A DNA stretch of 10,311 nucleotides from Singulisphaera sp. GP187 (GTDB lineage Bacteria > Planctomycetota > Phycisphaerae > Phycisphaerales > SM1A02), in contig CAMDEL010000041.1 of the NCBI GenBank assembly GCA_945896765.1, forward strand, positions 1-10,311, given 5' to 3'. The position numbers and the translations under genes are program-made. Numbering within the stretch: the stretch's first letter is position 1; the number at the start of each line of letters is the position of its first letter. The notes below the pieces were generated by a model that saw nothing but the letters and a program-made list of their open reading frames with translations, had not been told where the DNA came from and made no database searches. Shown here piece by piece: positions 1-6,975 of the stretch.

Positions 1-378
1 AAGACATGGCAAAATGCGCGAGGCTTGGCTCATCGTGCTTGGCTTGGTCTTGGCGAAAAAGATTTGCATGAGACGCGTAAGAAATTTCAGCGACTCGCAG
101 ATCAGATGGCGGCTTTGGGCGGATGCATCGGTCGCAAAGAATATTCAGCGCGAAATCGACTTCGTTCTGCAGCAGAAAATCTTGGACGTGCGCGAGATCT
201 TGCTTTGCTTGCCGACAAGATTGAAGGAACAACGGCCGAAGGTCGGGCGTTAGCCAAAAGAGCTCTCGCTCTGCGTGCGAAGGCGATTCGTTGTGCCCGC
301 AAGCAATCTCGTTGTGCGCTCACAACGACTGCCGCCAATATGTCGCAGATGATGAATCAACGCATCAAGCAATCGTGA
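1..378 (+). CDS. CHAD-domain protein, C-terminal part (5' end outside window)
   Basis: The frame is open from the first base to TGA at 376-378, giving 125 visible residues with no upstream stop, so I treat it as 5'-truncated; a TTG at 25 is an unlikely true start. The visible part matches the second half of a CHAD domain (conserved histidine alpha-helical domain). It has 'DLHETRKKFQRLADQ', which carries the conserved H and the R/K pattern of a CHAD helix, and later 'LGRARDLALLADKI', the characteristic LG-x-RDL-x-x-L helix. The tail is rich in Arg, Lys and Ala. CHAD proteins are helical bundles with basic faces that bind polyphosphate; some accompany CYTH-domain phosphatases. Whether a CYTH domain precedes this fragment cannot be seen. 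It ends 42 bases before proS on the same strand. The domain call is fairly good, the cellular role is open. Confidence 0.6.
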   Translation, partial: KTWQNARGLAHRAWLGLGEKDLHETRKKFQRLADQMAALGGCIGRKEYSARNRLRSAAENLGRARDLALLADKIEGTTAEGRALAKRALALRAKAIRCARKQSRCALTTTAANMSQMMNQRIKQS

Positions 379-386
379 TCTACGTC

Positions 387-414
387 TTGCGTTCGACCGT
401 GTTGCGCTTATGCT
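387..414 (+). promoter_or_regulatory. Putative leaderless promoter of proS
   Basis: TATGCT at 409-414 lies exactly six bases before the proS ATG. A weak -35-like TTGCGT lies at 387-392 with a 16-base spacer. A transcript starting about seven bases after the hexamer would begin at or next to the ATG. There is no purine-rich Shine-Dalgarno between 395 and 420. The same TANNNT-N6-start layout recurs before three other genes here. Inference from sequence only. Confidence 0.4.
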
Positions 415-420
415 TGGGTC

Positions 421-1950
421 ATGGCAAATCCAACGACGGCGATCACCCCAACGCGTTCTGAAAACTATTCCGAGTGGTACCAACAAGTAGTTCGCGCAGC
501 GGATCTGGCAGAAAATTCTGCGGTGCGTGGGTGCATGGTCATCAAGCCTTGGGGATATGCGATCTGGGAAAATATGCAGCGGGTTCTTGATGGAATGTTC
601 AAAGAGACTGGGCATAGCAACGCCTATTTCCCGCTGTTCATTCCTGTGTCGTTCTTGGAAAAGGAAGCGGCGCATGTCGATGGATTCGCAAAGGAATGTG
701 CGGTCGTCACGCATCACAGATTGGAGATGGGGCCTGATGGGAAACTTATTCCCGCTGGAGAATTGGAAGAACCACTTGTTGTTCGACCAACTTCGGAAAC
801 GATCATCGGTGCAACTTATGCAAAGTGGGTTCAGAGTTATCGCGATTTGCCGCTGTTGATCAATCAATGGGCGAATGTTGTTCGGTGGGAAATGCGAACT
901 CGACTTTTCCTGCGGACAACAGAATTTCTTTGGCAAGAAGGCCACACGGCTCATGCGACGCGTGAAGAAGCTGTTGAAGAGACGATGAAAATGCTCAAGG
1001 TCTACGCCAACTTTGCAGAAGGATGGATGGCGATGCCGGTTTTGCAAGGACGTAAAACAGATGGGGAGCGCTTTCCAGGCGCAGTTGATACGTATTGCAT
1101 TGAAGCGATGATGCAAGATCGTCGCGCGCTTCAGGCTGGAACGAGTCATTTCTTGGGACAGAACTTTGCCAAGGCAAGTGAGATTCAATTCTTGGATGCG
1201 CAAGGTGAGCGTCAGTTTGCGTGGACGACATCATGGGGAGTCAGTACTCGCCTCGTCGGCGCGATGATCATGACTCACTCCGATGATGATGGTTTGATCT
1301 TGCCGCCGAAGTTGGCTCCAGCACATGTGGTGATTATTCCCGTCGTTCACAAGCCCGAAGATTCAGCGGCGATTCAAGCGTGGACGCGATCGCTTGCAGA
1401 CGAACTTCGCAAACAATCATTCGATGGACGATCTGTGCAAGTGCAACTCGATGAGCGTGATATGCGCGGCGGCGACAAGGCATGGAACTGGATCAAGAAA
1501 GGTGTTCCTGTGCGAGTGGAAGTCGGGCCAAGAGATATGGCTGCTGACAGCGTCTTTATGGCGCGGCGCGATAAACCGCATAAGGAAAAGTTGGCAGTCA
1601 AGCGCGGTGATTTCATTCAAGGGATTTCTGCACTTCTGCAAGAGATTCAAGATGGACTTTTCAAACGTGCAAATGATTTTCGCATTGCCAACACGAAGGT
1701 GATCGATGATGCAAAGGAGTTCGAGGCATACTTTGCTGCGCCAAAGGTTGCGGAGAATGTGCCAACGCCGATTCATGGCGGCTTTGCGCTCGCTCACTTC
1801 TGCGGCGATCCAAAGGTTGAAGCCCAAATCAAAGATCGGCTCGGCGTGACCGTTCGCTGCATTCCCCTTGAAATGGGAAATGAGCCTGGGAAGTGCGTGA
1901 TAACCGGCGCTCCGAGCCCCCAAAGGGTGGTTTGGGCCAAGGCGTACTAG
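421..1950 (+). CDS. proS: Prolyl-tRNA synthetase (archaeal/eukaryotic-type, ProS type 3)
   Basis: This class II aminoacyl-tRNA synthetase charges tRNA-Pro with proline in the cytoplasm. The 509 residues are of usual length for the compact type 3 form, which lacks the large editing insertion between motifs 2 and 3 found in the E. coli-type enzyme. The motif 1 region is at about 45-75 (ending NAYFPLFIP). The proline-pocket segment RPTSE is at 122-126. Motif 2 is at 156-176 (WEMRTRLFLRTTEFLWQEGHT overall, with the key Arg and Glu). The motif 3 region is at about 270-292 (TSWGVSTRL...THSDDDGL). The anticodon-binding domain spans about 300-405. A C-terminal domain ends in VVWAKAY, the Tyr-terminated tail typical of this type. 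The ATG at 421 is chosen because the N-terminus aligns with the family ('SENYSEWYQQVVRAADLAE'). No Shine-Dalgarno is present; a TANNNT hexamer lies six bases upstream. Confidence 0.97.
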   Translation: MANPTTAITPTRSENYSEWYQQVVRAADLAENSAVRGCMVIKPWGYAIWENMQRVLDGMFKETGHSNAYFPLFIPVSFLEKEAAHVDGFAKECAVVTHHRLEMGPDGKLIPAGELEEPLVVRPTSETIIGATYAKWVQSYRDLPLLINQWANVVRWEMRTRLFLRTTEFLWQEGHTAHATREEAVEETMKMLKVYANFAEGWMAMPVLQGRKTDGERFPGAVDTYCIEAMMQDRRALQAGTSHFLGQNFAKASEIQFLDAQGERQFAWTTSWGVSTRLVGAMIMTHSDDDGLILPPKLAPAHVVIIPVVHKPEDSAAIQAWTRSLADELRKQSFDGRSVQVQLDERDMRGGDKAWNWIKKGVPVRVEVGPRDMAADSVFMARRDKPHKEKLAVKRGDFIQGISALLQEIQDGLFKRANDFRIANTKVIDDAKEFEAYFAAPKVAENVPTPIHGGFALAHFCGDPKVEAQIKDRLGVTVRCIPLEMGNEPGKCVITGAPSPQRVVWAKAY

Positions 1951-1989
1951 TGCAAAAGCAAAAATTCCTCTGATTTTGACAGGTTCTTT

Positions 1990-2017
1990 TTGACATGCTC
2001 TGGAATTGGGGCATATT
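1990..2017 (+). promoter_or_regulatory. Sigma70-type promoter for the PEP-CTERM-like gene
   Basis: A perfect TTGACA lies at 1990-1995, followed by a 16-base spacer and CATATT at 2012-2017. A second perfect TTGACA lies 14 bases earlier at 1976-1981 but has no good -10 partner at standard spacing. The site sits in the 130-base gap after proS and would give a leader of about 55-60 bases, so this gene appears to use a conventional leadered promoter, unlike several neighbours. Prediction from sequence only. Confidence 0.45.
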
Positions 2018-2080
2018 TCTGACGTATCAGTTGTTCGTACACGGTTGAGAGAAAAGGGCTTGCTGCGGCAAGTAAAAATT

Positions 2081-2749
2081 ATGTTCAATAAAAGTTTATT
2101 GTGTGTTGCTGGAATTGCAATTTCATCTTTCGTTGCAGCATCCGCTTCTGCTGACTTCATCAATCCGCAGGTACCAGTATGGCGCGGCGCTGCTGATGCA
2201 GACTTTTATGCATGGGAAAATTTCACAAGTGCATTTGGCGGACCCAATTTGACCAACTATGCAGGAACTGAATCTGGAGCGGCGCTCTTCAACTTTGGCC
2301 CTGGAGCGTTTATCACAGGCACAGGCAATCTGTACGGCGCGAGCAATCCACTTTCAATTTCAATTTATGGTGGATTGACTGCGCAGGTGAACGAAGTGAT
2401 CCTGAATATCGCATCAATCGGAACAATCATCAATACGAATTCTGTTCGTTTGACCATTTCAGACAACATCGGAAATAGCATTTCAATCAATCCTGGATTT
2501 ATGGAACTCCGGTCGGACTCTCCCGCACCAGGTGGTCAAGGTCAAATTCAGACGCGTGCTTTCAGATGGATGCTTCCGGGAATGCCTTTCGCTGCGACAC
2601 GTTTCGAACTGGGTTTCGCAAGCCAGATAAACAATTTAAGTCTTGACACTGTCAGCGCAGACATTCGTTATGTTCCAGTGCCTGGAGTCTTGGTGATTCT
2701 CGCATCGTCTGCGCTCATCGCAATTCGACCTCGCCGCAGAACGAAGTAA
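2081..2749 (+). CDS. Secreted protein with PEP-CTERM-like (VPVPG) C-terminal sorting tail
   Basis: The 222-residue product is a predicted exported protein of unknown function. It opens with a clear Sec signal peptide: basic MFNKS, a hydrophobic core at 6-20, and a likely cleavage after SASA at 24. The middle is rich in Gly, Asn, Ser and Ile with alternating beta-strand patterns and few charges. The C-terminus has the three-part sorting layout: VPVPG at 198-202, a hydrophobic stretch LVILASSALIAI, then basic RPRRRTK. That matches the PEP-CTERM plan with the Glu replaced, a form I recall as common in planctomycetes, where it is thought to direct processing and surface attachment by an exosortase-type system. 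The ATG at 2081 is chosen over open sequence from 2006 because the signal peptide begins exactly there. A purine-rich GAGAAAAGGG lies too far upstream (2048-2057) to be an ideal ribosome site. The gene stands alone between proS and the convergent metG. No catalytic motif seen. Confidence 0.75.
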   Translation: MFNKSLLCVAGIAISSFVAASASADFINPQVPVWRGAADADFYAWENFTSAFGGPNLTNYAGTESGAALFNFGPGAFITGTGNLYGASNPLSISIYGGLTAQVNEVILNIASIGTIINTNSVRLTISDNIGNSISINPGFMELRSDSPAPGGQGQIQTRAFRWMLPGMPFAATRFELGFASQINNLSLDTVSADIRYVPVPGVLVILASSALIAIRPRRRTK

Positions 2750-2818
2750 AGCGCGACGAGCTCTGGTCGCTCATTCAATTTCGCCCAGTACAACTTTGAA
2801 AAGCCAACTTCGAAAAGT

Positions 2819-4375
2819 TCAGACAGTTTGACTGATCGCTGTCGCGTCTACACGCGGGAAGAGCGCAACTTTTTCAATCTGATGCCCATCAGATATCGAA
2901 CCATATTTTTTTCGAGCAGACCAATTTGTATCTTTGCTGGGAATTCCACCAAATGCTGTGGCAAGATCTCCCATGCGCTGAGGTAAGAAAGGCTCCAGCA
3001 TCACGCCTGCAATGCGGACAGTTTGCGCACACTGATTGAGAATTGACGAGAGGCGAGGCGTGTTTGCAGGATCCTTCGCAAGCCTAAATGGCTCTGTGTC
3101 ATTGATCATCACATCAACTTGTCGAAGGAGATCCATTGCACAGCGCGCTGCGCCAGAAAGATCGAAGACTTCCATGCACTGTTCCCACTTCGCGATCGCG
3201 GCATCGCAACGGCTCGGCCATTCTCCACCAGCTTGCGCATCGGTTGGCAATTTGCCGCCGAAATATTTTGCGATCATTGCGCCAACGCGGCTGGGACAAT
3301 TACCGACGGTGTTGACCAGATCATTGGTGTATGTCTCGTGAAAATGTTTTCCGTTGAAATCAGCGTCCGTTGTACCGAGCGGACCTTGGGTGGACATATA
3401 CCAACGCCAAGCATCCAGTCCGTATGTCGCGTTGTAACGCTCGATGGTTGGGAGATCGACGAAATTTCCCAGAGACTTGCTCATTTTCTTGCCATCGGCA
3501 ATCCAGAATGAATGTGCGTAAATGCATTTGGGAAGTGGCAGTTTGAGCGCCATCAAGAGCGCGGGCCAAATCACCGCGTGAAACCAAAGAATTTCTTTTC
3601 CCACGACGTGATAATCCGCGGGCCAATATTTTGTTCGTTCGGCGTGAGGCGTTGCCAGCCCGAGCGCAGTGATGTAATTCAACAGCGCGTCAATCCACAC
3701 ATACACCACATGTCCAGGTGCATCTGGCATCGCAATGCCCCACGAAAAATTTGTGCGCGTGATTGGAACATCCTGCAATCCCTCTCGCATTCGACCAAGC
3801 ATTTCATTCGCACGCTCTACGGGGCGAACGAAAGTTGGATGATCTGCAAAGTGCCTCGCCAAGCGATCTGCGAATGCACTCAATCGGAAATAATAATTTT
3901 GCTCGGTCGCACGAACCAGCGCTTTTCCACTGATTGGACTTTGATAATTCAATTCGCGCGCTTTGTTCTCGGTGTGATATTCCTCTTGCCCTTCGTCATA
4001 CCAACCTTCGAAGGTTCCAAGATAGACATCACCTGACGCCATCAGCCGCCGCAGAAATTCTTGAACTTGCACAACATGCCGAGGTTGAGTTGTTCGAATG
4101 AAATCGTCGTTGGTCAAACCGAAAGTTGCCAGAACTCGCTGAAATTCCGCAGCATTTTCGTCCGCAAGCGCTTGTGGGGAGATGCCACGCGCTGTCGCGC
4201 TCTTCTCAACTTTCGATCCATGTTCATCGGTCCCTGTCAGAAAGAAAACTTCCCGTCCGACAAGTCGACCAGCTCGCGCCCAAACATCGCAGATGGTCGA
4301 TGTATAGGCGTGACCAATATGTGGTCGATCATTGACGTAATAGATCGGAGTTGTGATACATGAAGTCTGGCTCAT
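2819..4375 (-). CDS. metG: Methionyl-tRNA synthetase, zinc-knuckle-less form
   Basis: This class I synthetase charges initiator and elongator tRNA-Met. From ATG at 4375 it has 518 residues. The Rossmann catalytic core starts 'SCITTPIYYVNDRPHIGHAYT' with HIGH at 19-22. FLTGTDEHG is at 45-53, the connective peptide follows at about 115-165, and KMSKS is at 297-301. The helical anticodon-binding domain covers about 340-470. There is no C-terminal EMAPII/tRBD domain, so it is the short form. The connective peptide reads GWYDEGQEEYHTENKARE (124-141), where many relatives have CxxC zinc knuckles; no cysteine is present there. In-frame sequence extends to a TTG at 4405, but the family N-terminus begins at 4375, so the ATG is preferred. 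It lies 57 bases downstream of the 4433-5059 gene on the same strand and may be co-transcribed, or use a weak TAGTAT at 4386-4391, ten bases before its ATG. Confidence 0.95.
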   Translation of the reverse strand: MSQTSCITTPIYYVNDRPHIGHAYTSTICDVWARAGRLVGREVFFLTGTDEHGSKVEKSATARGISPQALADENAAEFQRVLATFGLTNDDFIRTTQPRHVVQVQEFLRRLMASGDVYLGTFEGWYDEGQEEYHTENKARELNYQSPISGKALVRATEQNYYFRLSAFADRLARHFADHPTFVRPVERANEMLGRMREGLQDVPITRTNFSWGIAMPDAPGHVVYVWIDALLNYITALGLATPHAERTKYWPADYHVVGKEILWFHAVIWPALLMALKLPLPKCIYAHSFWIADGKKMSKSLGNFVDLPTIERYNATYGLDAWRWYMSTQGPLGTTDADFNGKHFHETYTNDLVNTVGNCPSRVGAMIAKYFGGKLPTDAQAGGEWPSRCDAAIAKWEQCMEVFDLSGAARCAMDLLRQVDVMINDTEPFRLAKDPANTPRLSSILNQCAQTVRIAGVMLEPFLPQRMGDLATAFGGIPSKDTNWSARKKYGSISDGHQIEKVALFPRVDATAISQTV

Positions 4376-4385
4376 TTGAATCGAG

Positions 4386-4391
4386 ATACTA
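4386..4391 (-). promoter_or_regulatory. Possible -10 element before metG
   Basis: On the minus strand TAGTAT lies ten bases before the metG ATG, with no Shine-Dalgarno between. It resembles the TANNNT boxes of neighbouring genes, but the spacing is four bases longer and no -35 is evident. It could give a leader of only a few bases. Weak evidence; metG may instead depend on read-through from the gene upstream. Confidence 0.2.
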
Positions 4392-4432
4392 GAGCAGTCG
4401 TGCAATCATGCGCAGCGGCGGCGAACTCGAAT

Positions 4433-5059
4433 TTATGGCGCACCAAGATCGCTTCGAATCTCATCAAGCGTGGCCACATCATCGGCGCGCGCTATGAACA
4501 GCAGGTCGCCGTCGGTGAAGACGAGCGTCGCACTCGAATTGGGATCCGTTTCGTCATCACGCTCGGTGATCGAACGATTTGTCGCGAAGGGCTCCATTCT
4601 TCCATAGTCATCGAATGATGCGAATTGCCCACGATCACCCGTGACGAAGAGCGCTAAAAAACGATCAGCAGATTCTCCTGCTCGTTCGTACAGAATGGCA
4701 ATGCCAGCCTGATCCCCAAGAAGAATCGCTTGCCCAGCCAAAATCGGTACGAACCCCTTGGCAGAAAGATCGGGCGGTCTCCATTCGCTCTTGATCGTTG
4801 AACTGACAAGATCTGCGAGATCGCTGCGAGTTGGTGTTGGCGACTCAGTTGGACGGTGAAGCGCTTCGATTTGCATTCGAAATTGAATCTGACGTGCGGT
4901 ATCAGCAACATCTCCTAGTGGCAATAACGAGCCAAATTCTCGCTCTTGAAGGCGCGTGCCGTACACACCGATCAGCACGCTTCCAATGGCAAGCGCCATT
5001 GCAATCACCAGCGGGATTGGATTGATCGAGCGCTTCATAGAAAAAACACGCTTCCACAT
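4433..5059 (-). CDS. Membrane-anchored protein resembling the outer domain of anti-sigma factors
   Basis: From ATG at 5059 the product has 208 residues. A second ATG at 5038 gives 201 and also keeps the membrane helix. Lys/Arg residues at the start are followed by one hydrophobic segment at about 13-33 (IPLVIAMALAIGSVLIGVY), then a polar extracytoplasmic domain. Within it 'DLSAKGFVPILAGQAILLGD' (about 97-116) leading to AGIAILYE, a charged strand FLALFVTGD, and near the end 'DGDLLFIARADDVATLDEI' follow the pattern of the periplasmic part of anti-sigma factors ('GFRLVGGRLLPG...AALMYED...LYV...DGGLGYALVGD'). The cytoplasmic zinc-finger domain that normally binds the sigma factor is absent, and no sigma gene is next to it. 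It may be a stand-alone relative rather than a working anti-sigma factor. Its start is 23 bases from the divergent 5083 gene. Function uncertain. Confidence 0.6.
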   Translation of the reverse strand: MWKRVFSMKRSINPIPLVIAMALAIGSVLIGVYGTRLQEREFGSLLPLGDVADTARQIQFRMQIEALHRPTESPTPTRSDLADLVSSTIKSEWRPPDLSAKGFVPILAGQAILLGDQAGIAILYERAGESADRFLALFVTGDRGQFASFDDYGRMEPFATNRSITERDDETDPNSSATLVFTDGDLLFIARADDVATLDEIRSDLGAP

Positions 5060-5066
5060 GGGCGGA

Positions 5067-5072
5067 GTTGTA
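5067..5072 (-). promoter_or_regulatory. Possible leaderless -10 box for the 4433-5059 gene
   Basis: On the minus strand TACAAC is seven bases before the ATG at 5059, with no Shine-Dalgarno between. It shares its TA (5071-5072) with the plus-strand TACACT box of the divergent gene. It misses the final T of TANNNT, so it is a weaker match than the others in the window. It mildly supports 5059 over 5038 as the start. Confidence 0.25.
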
Positions 5073-5076
5073 CACT
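5071..5076 (+). promoter_or_regulatory. Possible leaderless -10 box for the 5083 gene
   Basis: TACACT is followed by exactly six bases and then the ATG at 5083. The only purine-rich element, TTGAAG, lies inside that six-base spacer and is too close to the ATG for a normal Shine-Dalgarno. The intergenic space to the divergent gene is 23 bases, too small for two full separate promoters with leaders, so any -35 contacts must fall in coding sequence. Confidence 0.35.
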
Positions 5077-5082
5077 TGAAGC

Positions 5083-6975
5083 ATGTTGAGTGTGATGATC
5101 CTCTCTCTGGTCATAAGCCAAAATGCCCTCGATGGAAATTTGCAGGGGGGCAACGGCGGAGCGCTTGACAGCTCGCTCCAGCAGGGAAGTTCTTCGAATG
5201 CCCCTCGCTCGAAGCAAGATTATCGATCAAGAAATCTTGTCGTCACAGGCGATGTTGCGGGCGGGCGTGGCTTCCGAGGTTCGGTGGGCTATACCGCTGC
5301 AGATGATTTTCGCGGCGCAACAGGCGGCGAGACAACGCAAGCATTTCGTGCAAATGCTGCAACAACAAGCGCAAGATCTCTCGCTGCAATTCCAATGAAC
5401 GATCGCTTCAGCGTTGCGACTGGAATCGGCGCAACTGCATATCGCCGCGATTTCGTGGCGTCTGGAATTGGCAGTACCACCGCATCAGGCGCAGTCTCGG
5501 GCACGAGTCGTGCTGGATGGGACAGTGCATTGACCACTCCAACTGCTCAATATGCTGCGAACAATTCCAGAATGCAATTGGACATGATGACAAGACAATC
5601 TGCTACAGCAATGGATCTGTCGTCGATGTATCAACCGACCACGTTGTCCATGATGCAGACCGCTGATCGACGTCCCTTGCGAATCATCGCAAGTCCCTTC
5701 ATCGGTATTGTTGCTGTTCCCGGTAGCGACATGATTGAGTCGCTCAATCTTGGGATATATGGCAGCGCACTCATGCGCGCGGATCTGCGTTCGGGTCGAG
5801 TGAATAGTAAAAAACTTCAACGCTCTTATTTATCTGGGCTCGTGAGCATGAATAGCGATGAAGATAGCGCGATGGCAACTGGTGCAAAATTGGATTCCAA
5901 GCTTCTGTCGCCTGCGGCTGAAGCTCCCAAGCAAAGGATCGATACACGCCAAGGGATGCGCCAAATCACACAAGTTGCTCAAGTCATAACGCCATACGAC
6001 CGCATCTTGACCGGAGTTGGAAATCGATACAAGAGATCGCAAGGTGAGGTCGTGGAAGAAGACACTCCTGTTGACACAGTTTCTTTGCGTGAGACTGGAG
6101 CGATTATCCAAAGTCTTCGTGACGGATTCGATATGAGACCTGCTCTGCCTGTCGACGAGACGGAGCGCATGCTTGGTTCGCGAACTGCGAAGTCGTCAAC
6201 CGGTCAAGAAACCACTCAACCTCAAATAACAGAAACATTTTCGCCATCTGGAGCAACTGATTCACCGAATGCGCCGAAAATCGACAACTCCAAGCCAGCC
6301 AAATCATCGCCCACCGACTCATCAAAACCAGAAGCGAAGCAGGCTCGTCGACTGACTGGTGACGAAGCGTATTTACTCATGGCTCATGGTCAGACAATGT
6401 CTCAGCTCGATGGCGGCACGAAAGAAGCGCTCGACACGATGCTTCAAGCGGGTGATCAATCAATGCGTGGAAAGCATTTCCTCACTGCTGAAAAAGCATT
6501 TATTACAGGCTCGTTGATCGCTCCTTCCAATCCTCTCCCGATTGCCGGACTGGCGAACAGCCAAGTTGCTGCTGGGCTGCAAATTTCTGCGGCGATGACG
6601 CTGCGCCGTCTCTTTATGACTTGGCCCGAGATGATTGACACGAAATACAGCCTCGACATTCTTGGTTCTAAAGAGCGCTTGCAAGAAATTGCTGCGGACT
6701 CGCTGAAGATGAGTGAAGGGTCGAAGTATGCGACTGATTATGGTCTCGTTGTGGCATACATTGGCCATCAACTCGGTGATGCAACTTTGATGGAAAAGGG
6801 GCTCACAATCATGGCGCTGAATTCAAACGAACAGGGACTGACCGAAGGCTTGCGCGTGATTTGGATGCGGCCGACAAATCCTTCGGCGCCCGTCGTACCT
6901 GCGGAAATTGCGCCTGTGCCGGCGCCCGCGCCCGCGCCCGCACCGGCGCCCGTCACTGGCGAAGTGCGTCCGTAG
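5083..6975 (+). CDS. Large exported planctomycete-type protein with TPR-like region and Pro-Ala tail, function unknown
   Basis: The 630 residues begin with a short hydrophobic leader (MLSVMILSLVISQ), probably a signal peptide. 'NALDGNLQGGNGGALD' (14-29) then 'RNLVVTGDVAGGRGFRGSVGY' (50-70) and DDFRGATGG (74-82) follow. I recall this run of motifs from the N-termini of exported planctomycete proteins of unknown role. Residues 100-365 are mixed polar sequence with few cysteines. Residues 366-420 are a Ser/Thr/Pro/Lys-rich linker. Residues 425-595 are helical and TPR-like: 'AGDQSMRGKHFLTAEKAFITGSLIAPSNPLPIAGLANSQVAAG' overall has the A/G-Y/F-P spacing of tetratricopeptide helices. The C-terminus is a Pro-Ala repeat at 613-623 before VTGEVRP. 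It is a predicted periplasmic or cell-surface protein, perhaps a scaffold. No enzyme motif is seen. Its last 23 bases overlap the 3' end of metF on the other strand. Confidence 0.75.
   Translation: MLSVMILSLVISQNALDGNLQGGNGGALDSSLQQGSSSNAPRSKQDYRSRNLVVTGDVAGGRGFRGSVGYTAADDFRGATGGETTQAFRANAATTSARSLAAIPMNDRFSVATGIGATAYRRDFVASGIGSTTASGAVSGTSRAGWDSALTTPTAQYAANNSRMQLDMMTRQSATAMDLSSMYQPTTLSMMQTADRRPLRIIASPFIGIVAVPGSDMIESLNLGIYGSALMRADLRSGRVNSKKLQRSYLSGLVSMNSDEDSAMATGAKLDSKLLSPAAEAPKQRIDTRQGMRQITQVAQVITPYDRILTGVGNRYKRSQGEVVEEDTPVDTVSLRETGAIIQSLRDGFDMRPALPVDETERMLGSRTAKSSTGQETTQPQITETFSPSGATDSPNAPKIDNSKPAKSSPTDSSKPEAKQARRLTGDEAYLLMAHGQTMSQLDGGTKEALDTMLQAGDQSMRGKHFLTAEKAFITGSLIAPSNPLPIAGLANSQVAAGLQISAAMTLRRLFMTWPEMIDTKYSLDILGSKERLQEIAADSLKMSEGSKYATDYGLVVAYIGHQLGDATLMEKGLTIMALNSNEQGLTEGLRVIWMRPTNPSAPVVPAEIAPVPAPAPAPAPAPVTGEVRP
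6919..6954 (+). repeat. GC-rich hexamer repeat encoding a Pro-Ala tail
   Basis: Six consecutive hexamers of the form CC(C/G)GC(G/A), the last diverged to CCCGTC, encode five Pro-Ala pairs and then Pro-Val at residues 613-624 of the 5083 gene. The local GC content is far above the surrounding sequence. Such short in-frame repeats can change length by slippage, and the product would be a rigid extended tail. The last two bases touch the metF stop codon on the other strand. Confidence 0.8.

Noticed and set aside
250..1203. A 317-codon open frame on the minus strand across proS
   Set aside because: It is antisense to a clear prolyl-tRNA synthetase, is rich in Arg, Cys and His as antisense shadows are, and shows no domain pattern.
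1417..2163. A 248-codon open frame on the minus strand across the proS end and the next gene's start
   Set aside because: It crosses a well-supported gene, a promoter and a signal-peptide coding start, and its translation has no recognisable features.
2753..2770. Small hairpin GCGAC/GTCGC between the convergent PEP-CTERM-like gene and metG
   Set aside because: Only five base pairs with an eight-base loop and no T-run after it; a second five-pair hairpin at 2806-2819 is equally weak. Not good enough to call a terminator.
3512..4036. A 174-codon plus-strand frame inside metG
   Set aside because: Shadow of metG, whose motifs on the other strand are unambiguous.
6919..6954. Tandem repeat considered as a CRISPR or mobile-element remnant
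   Set aside because: The unit is six bases, in frame, without spacers, and encodes Pro-Ala pairs; it is a coding low-complexity repeat.
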